NCBI GenBank assembly: GCA_033439685.1
Contig: JAUEDM010000003.1
Location: 836,001-900,000, forward strand
Length of the DNA stretch: 64,000 nucleotides
Reading direction: 5' to 3'
From: Apodospora peruviana
Lineage: Eukaryota > Ascomycota > Sordariomycetes > Sordariales > Lasiosphaeriaceae
The translations under genes were made by a program, and so were the position numbers. Under the pieces are notes generated by a model. The model had not been told where the DNA came from. It saw only the letters and a list, made by a program, of their open reading frames with translations, and searched no databases. Below are positions 10,303 through 21,232 of the stretch, one piece after another (the stretch's first letter is position 1; the number at the start of each line of letters is the position of its first letter).

Positions 10303-11042
10303 TACTGAAATTATAGCTTAAATTGAGAGTAATCTAGGATGTTCTGAAGGGATCTGTTTCGGCCATCTTTATGTACGGGACTAATTTTGGGCTCAGTCGA
10401 CTAGACTTGACGTAACTCAGCATGCTGTGGCGCAGCCTACCGAGTATTGTGATCAAGATCAGCAAAGGTGAGCAAAGCCTGAGCAATCCTGACCAAAGCC
10501 TGACCAAAGCCTGACCAAAGACTGAGCCAGACCCGAGCTATGGTAGGTATTTTGTTAGCCCAGATTCGTCTCATACAACCAAAAAAAAAAAAATGACATT
10601 TTTTTATAACCAAAGAAAATCGACGGATAGTTTGCTTTTAGTTTATCTAGCAAAAACAGGTCTAAATTGCCTGAAAATCCTGTGTAAGGTTGAGAAGCAA
10701 GTTCGAACCAAGTGTGTCATCGGATATCTGATAACACTCCACCGCGTTATTCTAGCGGAATAATAGGTGGGGCGAGCACCAAACCAGCCAATAAAATCTT
10801 TCCGGCAGGCAACAACTTTGCCCGGCTTTCGCGGCTTCGCCGGGCTCGGCACACTCCAAGGCAGACTTCCATCGCGACCGGGCTGCCTCAATTCGCACAA
10901 ATAGGTACCTAGGTACCCCAATATCTAATCCGAATCACCACTTTGATACTGTTTTATCGTGGTCACTACCTAAGCAACCCAGCTGCAACGTCAAGTTCAC
11001 CTTCGCCCTCGAAACAGTCAGTCCTGCTTCCCACATCTCACC
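10303..11042. other. intergenic with short tandem repeat
   Basis: The stretch contains an 11-nt tandem repeat (10468-10532), A/T homopolymers near 10580-10605, a hairpin-prone segment (10737-10772), and a TACCTAGGTA palindrome at 10903-10917 just upstream of the Nudix gene. Confidence 0.5.
10468..10532. repeat. 11-nt tandem repeat, CTGACCAAAGC
   Basis: Three near-perfect CTGACCAAAGC units (10489-10521) are flanked by diverged CTGAGCAATC and CTGAGCCAGAC copies. Confidence 0.75.
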
Positions 11043-11756
11043 ATGTCGGACCAAGAACCCAGCGCGCGGAGCGTCTCCTTCGTGACCTTCACCTCGGACC
11101 CTTCCGTCCAACCCTTCTGCCTCTCTCCGCCAGCATTTCTCGCCCGCCACTTTACCCACTCATCCGCGACGCGACCGCCGGCCGCAAGGTTCATTGCCAC
11201 GGGCGCGATCGTCTTCGACCGGCCACTCTCCGTTAATTCTGGTCCCGAGCAGCAAATATCCCAGCCACCACCGCATGTCCTACTTGTACAGCGGGCTCCC
11301 ACAGATTCGATGCCTCTGAGATGGGAGACACCCGGCGGCGCGTGCGACGACGACGACGTGAGCGTGCTGCATGCCTGCGCCCGCGAGCTCAAGGAGGAGG
11401 CCGGGCTCACCGCCGCGTCGGTAGGGCCGCTGGTTCGGTTATCTACCCCCGCGGCCGCAACCACCACGACCGCCGGTGATGATGGCCAACAGTCCGAGTT
11501 GCTGGGGGAGAGCATGGGCGGACAGTTCTTTCTCACCAGGAGAGCCAATTTGGTGTGCAAGTTCTACTTTGTCGTCGAGCCAGCGGATGTTGATCACGTG
11601 GTTTTGGATCCGGCGGAACACACGGCGTATGTGTGGGCCACGGAAGAGGAGGTCAGGAACAAAAAGATGGAAGGTACGGATGGGATACAACTAAATTTTA
11701 CGACTAAGGAGCAGCAGGAGGTTATTCTGGAAGCGTTCAAGCTGTGGAAGAAGTAG
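11043..11756 (+). CDS. Nudix hydrolase domain protein
   Basis: A single-exon gene of 237 residues from ATG 11043 to TAG. The Nudix box is visible at about residues 99-123: WETPGGACDDDD then ACARELKEEAGL. It keeps the catalytic REL.EE.G helix that binds divalent metal, with a one-residue difference in spacing after GG. Upstream blocks ATGAIVF and HVLLVQRA are the first strands of the Nudix fold, and KFYFVVEP and WATEEEV follow. There is no signal peptide or membrane segment, so it should be cytosolic. Nudix enzymes cleave nucleoside diphosphates linked to another group; this fungal group has no assigned substrate. An insert of Ala, Thr and Gly (residues 140-155) lengthens one loop. Confidence 0.88.
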   Translation: MSDQEPSARSVSFVTFTSDPSVQPFCLSPPAFLARHFTHSSATRPPAARFIATGAIVFDRPLSVNSGPEQQISQPPPHVLLVQRAPTDSMPLRWETPGGACDDDDVSVLHACARELKEEAGLTAASVGPLVRLSTPAAATTTTAGDDGQQSELLGESMGGQFFLTRRANLVCKFYFVVEPADVDHVVLDPAEHTAYVWATEEEVRNKKMEGTDGIQLNFTTKEQQEVILEAFKLWKK

Positions 11757-11813
11757 AGATACTGGCTTGGATTCGTGCATACAAGTAATGGATTGCCTGA
11801 AGACTACACAATG

Positions 11814-12040
11814 CATTCCACGGTAAATAGTAGCCATCGAGCACTTTACAAAACCCTGTAAGATCCTTATTTGTGACATCTTCTGCGATCGGCTGCTGGG
11901 GCCTAAGAGGGGGGGGGGGGGTATGACATAGCATCTTTGGTAGCTTAAATATGGATTTCCACAATACTAACAAGAGCCCAGGAGAGTTACGAGCTAGGAC
12001 CCCTGTAAAGTACCAGAGGGCCACTATTTACAGTGGAATG
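11814..12040. mobile_element. MITE-like inverted-repeat element B
   Basis: The left end cattccacggtaaatagtag (from 11814) matches the reverse complement of the right end (to 12040) at 20 of 22 bases, and similarity runs on inward through a shared ACTTTACA to about 40 nt. The 227-bp element lies just 3' of the Nudix gene, carries G13 at 11909-11921, and has no coding capacity. Its ends resemble element A. Confidence 0.6.
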
Positions 12041-12115
12041 GTGTATTAACTATAAAACCAAAATTCTGCCGGTAATTTCCACTTCCTCGTCTGACAATTA
12101 CGGTGTCTAACTCTT

Positions 12116-12631
12116 CTACAACTTCTTCACATCAATAGTAACAGACCCCAGCGCATCGCCGGCTATAGCCGCACCCGAATATTCTACCTGGGAAACCAGG
12201 ATTTCGGTCACGAAGCTCGAACTTGTTGAGGCCGGTCCACGGGCACTTGTACTCGATGGTGCAGACCCTAGCAGGCTGTTCGTTATCAACCGCCGTCCAA
12301 AGCTCGATAGTGGCCGACATGCCGGCCCATTCGTTTTGCTTGCCCGTGTGACCGTAGTAGAAGTTCTTCTGGGGTGAGATGGTCGCTGCCTCGATTTTCT
12401 CGAGTGGATACCGGGGCCGGTCATCGCGGTCGTCGTGGAAGGGGTAGCCCCAAATGTTGGCCTTGTCGGAGAACCTGGTATTGTGTCAGGTAGATGGATG
12501 AGTAAAATGAGGAACAGTGTGTTGCTTACTCCTCATCAATATATACTGCGGTAGGTTCGAAACCTGCCAGGCCTGGCCTTGTGGTGGAGCAGTATGGTTC
12601 GGCATACGCACAATAGCCTTCGTTTTGGAGA
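12116..12631 (-). pseudogene. broken small gene, possibly for a secreted protein
   Basis: On the minus strand, exon-like segments 12530-12631 (CAYAEPYCSTTRPGLAGFEP) and 12116-12474 (SDKANIWGYPFHDD, MSATIELWTAVDNE, RVCTIEYKCPW) join across a clean intron 12475-12529 (gtaagc..ctgac..ccag). After NKFELRDRNPG the frame runs into an odd Cys/Arg-rich end, while the next frame gives VEYSGAAIAGDALGSVTIDV and a natural stop at 12116. One extra base in the GGG at 12190-12192 explains this. No upstream exon with a start or signal peptide could be found, and the region before it is a TG microsatellite. The Cys-rich composition suggests a secreted protein; no family is recognised. Confidence 0.55.
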
Positions 12632-12732
12632 CTGTTAGGGCAAGATCACTTGGAACATTTGTCGGTTGCCAAGTCGCTGATTAATTACTCGGAACAAACA
12701 ATAATTGTCGTCAATGTTTCTATGTACCTCTT

Positions 12733-12737
<5 letters not shown>

Positions 12738-12787
<50 letters not shown>
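12738..12787. repeat. (TG)25 microsatellite
   Basis: Twenty-five uninterrupted TG units. Confidence 0.95.
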
Positions 12788-12789
<2 letters not shown>

Positions 12790-13528
12790 TGTGAACTGCA
12801 CCAACAGCAGATGAAGGTGTGCCACAGCACATCTGGTGAAGTCTGAAGATGGAGACACGTGATCGGGCCGAGACATCATTTGTCCATTCTACGTGGCACA
12901 AGAAACAGAAAAATAGTCAGCAACAGCCCCCAATGTCACGGGCCGATGGTTAATCGCCGGCGCCGCAATACTTCGTTGGTGTGGGCGTCGTTAGTAATGC
13001 CGTACGCCGACGTATTTGTGCCACTCCGAATCAACGGCAAGGAAAACAGAAAGAGGAAATAAAGCCGGAGGCAGTAAATGATAAATAAGGCAAATCTCGG
13101 ACTGACTTTGAAGCTGGCTGTCCTGTTCACATCGGGTTGGACCGTTGGTTACTTCGGGCCTTCGTACCAGAAAGCTCGTGGTCTTTTGCAGAAGAGGACG
13201 AGGAAAGAACTCGGAACTCGGATCTTCTGTTTTAACACACAGGCGTATAACATGATTGATATTGCAGCAGCACAGCATAGTTCATGGTAGTCCGAGTCGT
13301 ATCCGTACACTAGAACGACATGAAACATTAATATGCGGCTTGGCATCCATCACCAGGGACGGAGAAGTAAGACACCAATTCGGAACGGAAGCTAATTATC
13401 TGTCACGACACAACGCCGGGTAGGTGCTGGGGTTCGGGGAATCTCCAGCAAGCACCACCTCCGACGTGCCGTTATTACCTACTCTGATGGGATCCGGCCG
13501 GTGGTTTATGGCCAAAGAGGCGATCAGC

Positions 13529-13570
<42 letters not shown>

Positions 13571-13594
13571 GGGTGGGTGTGGGTAGGTGGGTGT
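13529..13594. repeat. (GT)15 followed by GGGT-rich repeat
   Basis: Fifteen or more GT units (to 13560) pass into GGGTGGGTGT-type repeats to 13594, a G-rich strand that could form a quadruplex. Confidence 0.9.
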
Positions 13595-15214
13595 TTGCCG
13601 GACCTAACAATCCGCAACCAGCACGTGGGACAAACGTGATGGCTGCGGCAGTGAGGGGCGTCAACGAGTGAAAACCTAGTAAGACGACACACTGACCCTC
13701 GCCTTGATGTTCTGGAAACCTGGAACTGGCCAATGCCATGCCTATTTCGACAAGGGTCTGTGCGGTTCACATGAGATGACAGCGTGCGTCCGTGATAAGT
13801 TGAATATGCAGCATCTGCAGGGAAACTGGAGTAATGGAGAGCAAGAATCATCATCGATGCACTTCGAGTTCATCATGTTGGCTGAGTTTGAATCGGTGCG
13901 TTCACGACTTGACAGGAGGAACATGGTGTTCAGATGGGGTGCGCATGAGGGCAAGGGGGATACTAACCGGGGGACCGAAGCTTGGTTAGGATCAGCACCC
14001 AACTCATTCTGCCGCATCGAACGCCGCATTTATACACGAGAAACTTCCTATTTTGCTACACCTGTGCCTCTTTGGCGACACGTCTTCCATAGACAAGAAA
14101 ACGACCCTGTTTCTGTCTGCTGTGAGGCGGCACGCCACTTAACTTGAAGTGCTGAGCTGGTCTCCCCGACAAATGCGACACCGACGAGCGGGGTGAGCTG
14201 GTGGCACAGAACAAGGCACAGTGGGCGCAGTACATGAACCTCACAAAACTGGAGCGCAACATTGGGGCGGTCAAGCCGGTGATAGATAGCGCCGAAATCA
14301 ACGAGTCAAAAGACTTTTCTGCCGTTGCCGTACTTCAGCAGCTTGTGTGTGCGAAACACACCTGTCTTTTGCAGACTTGACAGGCTCTATTCTTGGCGGA
14401 TCGAACCGTGTGATATTGATTGGGGTTTGGACCACGTAGTGGTGGTGGTGGTCCTCCTGAACAAGCTTCCAACACCCATGCTGCAATGGGACCTTAACTG
14501 CCATTTACTACTGTGATGACTTGACCAGGAACGTGTACATACATACACACCTCGCAAGAATGTGCCCAACTTATATCTATGCCACACCTCCCCAAAAGGA
14601 ACCGCTTCGTCAGAAGCTTTCCTTTGCCGGGACTGGAAGGGATCGGGCGTGCCTTATGTTTGCTCAGACCCAAATTCCACATCATCAATCACTTGACAAA
14701 AATCCCCGCGGTCAGGGCATCTCACATCAGCTACTTCGCTGTCATTGGTCAGATTCGAGGTTCGAAACAACCCAACAAAGATGTCATCCTAGAAACCCCC
14801 AAAAGTCGACTTTTCCATCCGGACCCTACCTACCTTATCCCCCGTCACCTCTTTCTGTAGTGGAAGAGTTGACCCCGTCTCCACCCCGCAACCAACCATC
14901 AACCTTCAAGTGCCGTTGCATACTATCTATCGGATGACACCGATTCAGAGCGAAAATTCCAAAAGAGCAGTGAAGCTCGGCAGAGGGTGTTGGGCGATTT
15001 ATTTGATTGGTGGTCTCCATTTCTCTGTCGATTTATAACTTGCCTGACATGACCCTTGTCTCCTCTTCCTCCCGATCAGTTGCCGGACCTACTTTATCAC
15101 GACCACCTCGCAACTTCAGTTCTCGATTATTATTATTATTACCTCAACAAATATTGACCTCAACGTCGTCATTTTATCTTCACAACACCCCGAGCTGGAC
15201 TTACTTCAACCACC

Positions 15215-16617
15215 ATGGGTGTTCTCCGGAGTGAGGATACTCTGCTGGGCAGGGTCGGTATCGCCAACAACCTGGGCGAGCCGATGCCGAACGTCAACCG
15301 ACGGGAAACTATATTGGGATTATGCATCTCATTCCTGGTATGGACCACTGACCTGAGGCCACCTCTCCTCATCGTGGTGACTTCTGATGCTGACATCGAA
15401 GAATTACAGACACTATCGTGGCTTTGTGTTGGCTTCAGGCTCTATGCTCGCTTTAAGATCATATATTCCCCCGGCTGGGATGATTTATTTGTTGTCTTGT
15501 CGCTGGTATGTACCTCGTTCTCCGACGATTGTCTCTTGCAACAAGGGGTTATGGCTAAGAAAATAACCCCACAGTTAACAACGACTATGGGAGTGATATG
15601 CATCATCGTGGGTGAGTGCATCTTCAGTTTGACATACTCAAGCGATTACTTGTGGGTCCCTAACATGAGTGCCTGGCAGCCACAAACACCGGTATGGGAC
15701 AACACATCGTACTCCTGGCCCCGGACGTAATATCAAACTACCTTCACATATTCTACATCATGAACGCAACATACTGCATGTCGACGGCGTTGATCAAGAT
15801 GTCGCTCCTCCTCCAATACCTCCGTCTCTACCGTCCAGGAACCGCCCTCTACAACATCTGCCGCGGCCTCCTCGTCTTCATCGCGCTATGGGGCATCGCC
15901 TACAGCATCATGGCGTGGGTGCCCTGCGTCCCGGTCCCGACCTACTGGACGCATCTCTACAACCCAACCGAAGAAGTCAAATGCTACGCATACGGCTCGC
16001 AGCTGGTCTCCGTCTTCACAGCGACGTACGAGAGCCACGCAGCTTTAAATCTGGTTCTGGACCTGCTCGTCATGGCCTTACCGATCCCGCTCTATTTCCA
16101 GGTCGACACACCCCTGAAAACAAAAATGGGTCTCGTGGCCATCATCGTGATGGGCGCATTCGTCAACGTGTTCGCGCTATGGCGCTTCATCACGATGGTG
16201 CAGCACAAATCGACTACTTCTCCAACATTCGATCCGACCTGGTACGGCCCGACGCCCATCGTCATGGCCGGCCTCGAGACCGCGTCGGCGTGTATTTGTG
16301 CTAGCGTGCCCGTGTTCTGGGGCCCTCTGATCGTGTCCGCCGCTTCTGGGCTAAGGCAGATGATTTTTGTGACCAAAGAAGTGCAAGTAACCAGCCAGAC
16401 CCGGTTCGATATCGGCGGCGACCGACGACGAGATTCCGAGGTTGAGCTGCACGGCGCGACGCTCTCGAGGGAGAATAGCAGTGGTGGTGGTGGTGGGAAA
16501 ACGCCAACGCCCGCGGCGCAGACGTATACCGCGCAAACCTGGATGGGGTGGGCTGCGGATTACCATAACAGCGACGAGGGGTTTCATAAGCCGTATGAGA
16601 GTTGGATGAAGGACTGA
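15215..16617 (+). CDS. integral membrane protein, fungal rhodopsin/PTH11-like receptor
   Basis: Four exons are inferred: 15215-15337, 15410-15505, 15575-15611 and 15680-16617, giving 397 residues. Introns 1 and 2 are multiples of three and would stay open if retained. Joins give LCISFLTLSWLCVGFRLYAR, the typical SPGWDDLFVVLSL, and IIVATNTGMGQHIVLLAPDV, which fit the family well. Seven transmembrane segments can be counted, ending with a soluble tail (about residue 310 on) with a Gly run and the sequence TYTAQTWMGWAADYHNS. The family is the fungal rhodopsin-like domain group related to PTH11, plasma-membrane receptors linked to surface sensing. No CFEM domain is present. The ligand is unknown. 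Confidence 0.85.
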
Positions 16618-18646
16618 CTGAGTTTGGCTATGTCAAGGAATGAAAAATGAAAATGAATTGGATGCATGGGTGGTGGTGCATGTGGCATTTTCACTGTCTT
16701 TATAGTTCAGATATACCCCGTTCTTTTTTTGAATACCAAAAGCGTTGTCGTATGGCTGAGGCCGTACATATGTTATACCTGAACCAAAATACGCAAAACT
16801 GGTGTAGTTGAACATTGTGAATCAGAGGCGTTCTGAAGGATGTGCGTGCTTTGGTTCCAGTTGGGTGCGGACCAGACCTAAATACGTACCTACCTTACCT
16901 AGGTAGTCTAGGAAGGTATGATTGGCTGATAGGTATGTTCCATCGCTCACATTGCCACTGTCCATTCATTCCCAGCTGATGACGGATATGCGTCAGACTC
17001 TGATCGAGTTGGTGGGCACCTGACGAGGAGACATGGTGACACCAAACCTCTCCTGTCTTTCCCCTTCCACAAAGCCCACTCATCGAAAAAGAGATACGAG
17101 TTGGTCCAAAACTTATACTACCTTGTTAGGTCCCAAGTAAGGGTCTAGGTATTGGAGACGAAACTTGGCAAATAAAGAAGTGGAGAGATGACATCCTTTG
17201 AGACGTCCAAGTCTCCAAGACATCACGGCGAGAAAGGCAACCAAAAACATCAACCTCCTGAACAAGTAGAGAACGCATACTCTGATGGTGATTAAAGTGT
17301 TACTTTATGCTGAGTCAGGGTTAAATCTCAGTATCGCGTCGACTGTACTTTATGATTCATGACCAAGTCCAATCTTGCTGTGATACGAGACCCGTTCGCT
17401 TGGAGAGGAGGCTCCAGCCAGCAAACACTATCATGTGCCATTGAGGCTGAAAGAGATGGCAGATTCTGACGGTGCTGTATGAGGATTGTTTTGAAGAGCA
17501 AACGAGGACAAATTTAGCATCACCTAGTTCACACTACGCAAGCCAGTAGGACGTGCTCAACAAGCCTTTGTTGCGAGCCCTGACTTGGTCAGTCTTGTTG
17601 AAGATTGATCACGTCAAGGGCAAAAGACAAGATAATAAGAGGGGAGAAAGCTTGTATCATCAATAGCTGCCCTGAAATGTTCTTTGTTCCAGGCGGTGAT
17701 GACCTATAACCGTTTATATTTCCAGGCTCTATTAACCTATGGGCTAGACAGACGTTTGAAATAGTTTTTGAAAACATTATCTATTGGTCCGCATGTCAAC
17801 TGTTCACTTACCATGTCTGAAAGAGACAGTAAAGCTTACCTGATAGTCTGACAGTGGGGATCCCAGTAGGGAGTCTTGCCGCCCAAAGATGTGCCAAGTG
17901 GAAGGACATCGCATGTAAGACCTGAGTCTCCCCCAAAACTGTCTTAGAAGATTCGGCCTTGTCATACCAGCCGTCAGAGACTCATAATGGAACAAGTCAG
18001 GGCAGAATGGAGGGCTGTAAACATGGTAGATGCCCATTTTGCCGTATCCGTCATTAGACGATATCATACCCCTATTATCACAAGTCCAGACTGCTGCAAG
18101 ACCGGTGAGGCTGGCTGATGGCCAAACGTGGTCAGCTGCGCAGATTTTGATATCATAGCAAAATTTGGCAAGAAGTCAATGATCAGGGTGACGAGGGAGG
18201 GACAGTGTGGGCGTGTCCTGCATGGGGGTTGCGTCTAGGGCTATGGCCATGGTGGCACCTGATTGGTCGGCTTACTCTTATGTCCTTCCCCCAACATATG
18301 GCCATATAAATCCCATCCCCCGTGCCTAGACTTCCTCCCTCCCTTCTCTTCTCTACATCTACCAGCTCATATTTCGTCGAAACGAGTCCCCCAAAACTTT
18401 ACCAAAATCTCCCAGAGACCAGCAGTCATCCGTGCACGCCCCCCTGGAACATCTTACGACTGGATGCGCCCGTCCATCACGTCCCGGTCACCCACTGCTT
18501 CCCCTGCTCCCACTCTGATATCACCCCCAGCCAAGGACTAGGACCACTCCGCCCACCTCGTCTTCATACCTCATCGTTGCTCTTCATATTCTCGGCACCC
18601 CAAGATCATCAACCACCTTTGGTTGTTTCTACCATCATCATCCACA
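16618..18646. other. intergenic, 2 kb
   Basis: No gene is recognised on either strand. A TACCTA/TAGGTA cluster lies at 16884-16912. A TATAAA at 18305-18310 followed by a long C/T-rich leader marks the likely promoter of the next gene. Confidence 0.5.
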
Positions 18647-19092
18647 ATGTCGTCACCAAACAACCACAACCCTCCTGCCGGCTGGCAAGCCAGCCAACCA
18701 AATACCCAAGCGAACCAGCAGGCCGCTACAATCGGACAACAATCGACCAGTGGATCTCATGCTGACCAGCACTTGTTCGTCCCATTTCCATACCACTCGC
18801 CGACGAGCCGGCCTGGGCCGTCCCAGGCTTCTAATTACCAGCACGTGGCTCCGACTTCATGGTACCGACCCGCGGCTCTGATCCAACAACCAGCTGCGCA
18901 GAACTACCAGTACATACCACCAGCGGCACCGCAACCGCCTCCACCGCCAGGACTGTACCAGAACCAGTACCTGCCCGAATGTTGTATCGCCCCGGCGAAT
19001 CCAGCATACGCGTCCGCGCCGATGTTTCCCTCATCAACCCCTTCCCAGGGCCAGAACCAGGGGCCATCCGACCGAGGCAATCACAACGCTCC

Positions 19093-19131
<39 letters not shown>

Positions 19132-19590
19132 CAAGACGGATTCTCAGCGTAAGTACTGATCTTTTCAGCCAAATCCCCATCCATTTTTCCGCGAGCGAAG
19201 AAGACGAAGACGAAAGACGAAGTTTTGCCCATCTGCGCACATTATACGCTGGATACGTTTCAGTTATCCAGGGTGTGTCTGTGTCCAGATGCAGCGACTT
19301 GCATATGTTGGGCGGAGGAAGAGGTGTGCGGTGTTGTGATTGGTCAGAGTGAGAGAGTGAGGGGGTTGCGATATCAAACATTGACAACAGAAGACCCTTT
19401 GCTAACCAGACCCCTGCTTACCTGGGACTTGAACGTTCAGTTCAGTTTGCTATACGATATATTGCCGCCACGAGGAGCGTCGGCAGCGTCAAGGCTGTTG
19501 CTGCGCCGTATTGTCCACATCCACAAAGGCGAGTGGTCAGGCGGAGGGAAATACAGTATTTGCTTGAGTGATGATGGGGTTGGATTTTGA
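18647..19590 (+). CDS. proline/glutamine/serine-rich protein, two exons
   Basis: Exons 18647-19148 and 19196-19590 are inferred, giving 298 residues. The intron has donor gtaagt, branch ctgat and acceptor gcgag, and phase is kept. Exon 1 is low complexity: Asn, Gln, Pro and Ser with PPPPP near residue 103 and a run of about 13 Ser encoded by TCG repeats (19093-19130). Exon 2 begins PKKTKTKDEVLPICAHYTLD and is compact and non-repetitive, with LCPDAATCICWAEEEV, LLTWDLNVQFSLLYDILPPR and HIHKGEWSGGGKY. The Cys-x6-Cys-x-Cys group could bind metal. There is no signal peptide or TM segment. The disordered N-terminus with a small folded C-terminal domain suggests a regulatory or scaffold protein. I do not recognise the family. 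Confidence 0.6.
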
Positions 19591-20290
19591 TGATTCACGA
19601 TTACTCATGAAGGGATGGGTTTTTTTTTTTTTTTTTTTTTGGTCTCAGTTTTTCTTTGGTCGGGTTGTAATACTGTCTATTTTGTTGTTAGCATTGAGAG
19701 GCGTCAGGCTGGAATAATCATGGCCTATGTTCCACATAGTGGAGTTGGAGTGTTATGATTATATGTGCTGAACTATTCGCCTACGTTTCGGTGTTTGCAT
19801 GTTCGTCGGTTATCGGTGTTTGCATGTTCGTCGGTTATCGGTGGTTGCATGATGTTGAATCGGCTCGAAAAAGTCGCCTCACTTTTCGCGAATAATAAAA
19901 CCTGGCAGAGCCGCGGTTCATATGTATGGGCCGTGGACTCGGCATCCCGTTTCCGGATATGTGAGGCACCCAGATAAGGTCGGGTGTCGGTACAACTTTT
20001 CGCCCGTGATATGATAGCTCCGAGCCGTTTCCTGTTCCGATGTGCTGCATGCGGAGGGAGAAAGCCGCCCAATGTGAGTCGGCCGATTGTGTCGGCCGTA
20101 GCGTCTTGTGTTTGACCAATCAGGATCAGGCTGGCGTCCAATATTGTAACTACCGAGAGCCATGCCTAGGGCATTTCTCCGACAAATCCGCAAAAAACAT
20201 TGACAACGCCGATGATAACTGGTACTATAGATACCTATCGGGGAGACACCAACAAGCTGAAACGGACATACCTTCTCACATAATATCGTC
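19591..20290. other. intergenic with T21 tract and 25-nt tandem repeat
   Basis: T homopolymer at 19620-19640, 25-nt repeat at 19789-19850, no gene recognised. The last 60 bases form the leader of the hydrolase gene. Confidence 0.5.
19789..19850. repeat. 25-nt tandem repeat, 2.5 copies
   Basis: The unit CGGTGTTTGCATGTTCGTCGGTTAT occurs twice without a mismatch (19789-19813, 19814-19838), then a half copy with one change. Confidence 0.9.
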
Positions 20291-21232
20291 ATGAAGCCGT
20301 TTACTCTCACCCTCGACAACAGGGCCAAACTCACCGGACTCACCAATCTCCCCGCCCTCCTGGAAACGGCTCCCAAACATGTCCCACTGATAGTGGGCCT
20401 TCACGGTGGGAGCTACTCCAGCAGCTACTTCGACGCCGACACCAAACACACAGCATCTCTAGCCAGCAACGGTCTCGGCATCCCGTTCGTAGCCATCGAC
20501 CGGCCCGGGTACCAAGGCTCAACCTCGTTCTATCCCATCCCGGAGGGCTCCAGCTTCCCCGAGACCTCGGCGGACTGGCTGCACCGCTTCATTTTGCCCG
20601 CAGTCTGGAAAGAATTCGGGCTGCCGCGCGGCTGCAACAGCATGGTCCTGCTCTGCCACAGTCTCGGCGTGCCGGGCGCCCTCATCGCGGCTGCGAACTT
20701 GGACCAGACCCCTGTCGACGAACCTGCTTCATATCCATTGGCAGGAATCATCATGTCGGGCTTTGGCACACAGCCGATACAGGACGCGCGTCCGCCACTG
20801 GGTGTTGGTGCTCAATCGTCCGAGTTCATGGAGTTTTCGCCCAAGGTCAAGGACGCGATCGTTATGCCCGAGGGGACGTGCGATCCGGCGCTGTACGCGG
20901 AGACGGCCCGGCTCAACAAGCTATTTCCCTCCCGCGAGGTGGACGACATCTGGGTCGCCTGGCTGCCGCGGTGGAAGACCGAGTGGACGACGCGGGTGCG
21001 AGTGCCGGTCATGATTGGGATTGCCGAGCGGGACGGGTTCTGGAAAGGGACTGAGGAGCACGTCCTGGAGCTGAAGGAGACATTTTCGGGGAGTTCGAGG
21101 GTTGAAGGTGGTGTTATCAAAGGTGCACCGCACAATCTCGAGATGAGCTACTGGTCGCAGGGCTGGTATGCGCGCTGCTTTGGGTTTGGGATGGAGTGCG
21201 CGGCTAGTTTTGCTGCGTCTAACTGGAGATAA
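20291..21232 (+). CDS. alpha/beta hydrolase
   Basis: A single exon of 313 residues from ATG 20291 to TAA. It has the expected order of motifs: VPLIVGLHGGSYSS (strand 3 and HG oxyanion motif, about residue 32), FVAIDRPGYQGS, the nucleophile elbow LLCHSLGVPGA (Ser in CHSLG, a C-x-S-x-G form of the usual GxSxG), RVPVMIGIAERDGFW with the acid Asp, and KGAPHNLEMSYW with the catalytic His. There is no signal peptide, so it is likely cytosolic. The substrate is unknown; members of this fungal group are annotated only as hydrolases. The replacement of the first Gly of the elbow by Cys is noteworthy but does not remove the triad. Confidence 0.85.
   Translation: MKPFTLTLDNRAKLTGLTNLPALLETAPKHVPLIVGLHGGSYSSSYFDADTKHTASLASNGLGIPFVAIDRPGYQGSTSFYPIPEGSSFPETSADWLHRFILPAVWKEFGLPRGCNSMVLLCHSLGVPGALIAAANLDQTPVDEPASYPLAGIIMSGFGTQPIQDARPPLGVGAQSSEFMEFSPKVKDAIVMPEGTCDPALYAETARLNKLFPSREVDDIWVAWLPRWKTEWTTRVRVPVMIGIAERDGFWKGTEEHVLELKETFSGSSRVEGGVIKGAPHNLEMSYWSQGWYARCFGFGMECAASFAASNWR

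Larger units (their letters stand above)
12632..15214. other. gene-poor stretch with two GT microsatellites
   Basis: No gene is recognised in 2.6 kb. It holds microsatellites at 12738-12787 and 13529-13594. A short coding-like frame at about 14152-14381 (DKCDTDERGELVAQNKAQWA and onward, ending TGA) has no start or partner exon. The last 150 bases, with TATT ATTATTATT at 15130 and C-rich tracts, look like the leader of the next gene. Confidence 0.5.

Noticed and set aside
12551..12566. tRNA B-box-like GGTTCGAAACC
   Set aside because: It lies inside a coding exon of the broken 12.1 kb gene and has no A box or cloverleaf. A similar match at 14757 also lacks an A box.
12655..12901. Minus-strand His/Thr repeat frames
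   Set aside because: They arise from the TG microsatellite.
13704..14147. 147-codon open frame
   Set aside because: Composition is not protein-like, there is no family signal, and it lies among microsatellites.
19789..19850. CRISPR-like array
   Set aside because: The repeats are directly adjacent without spacers, and the genome is eukaryotic.
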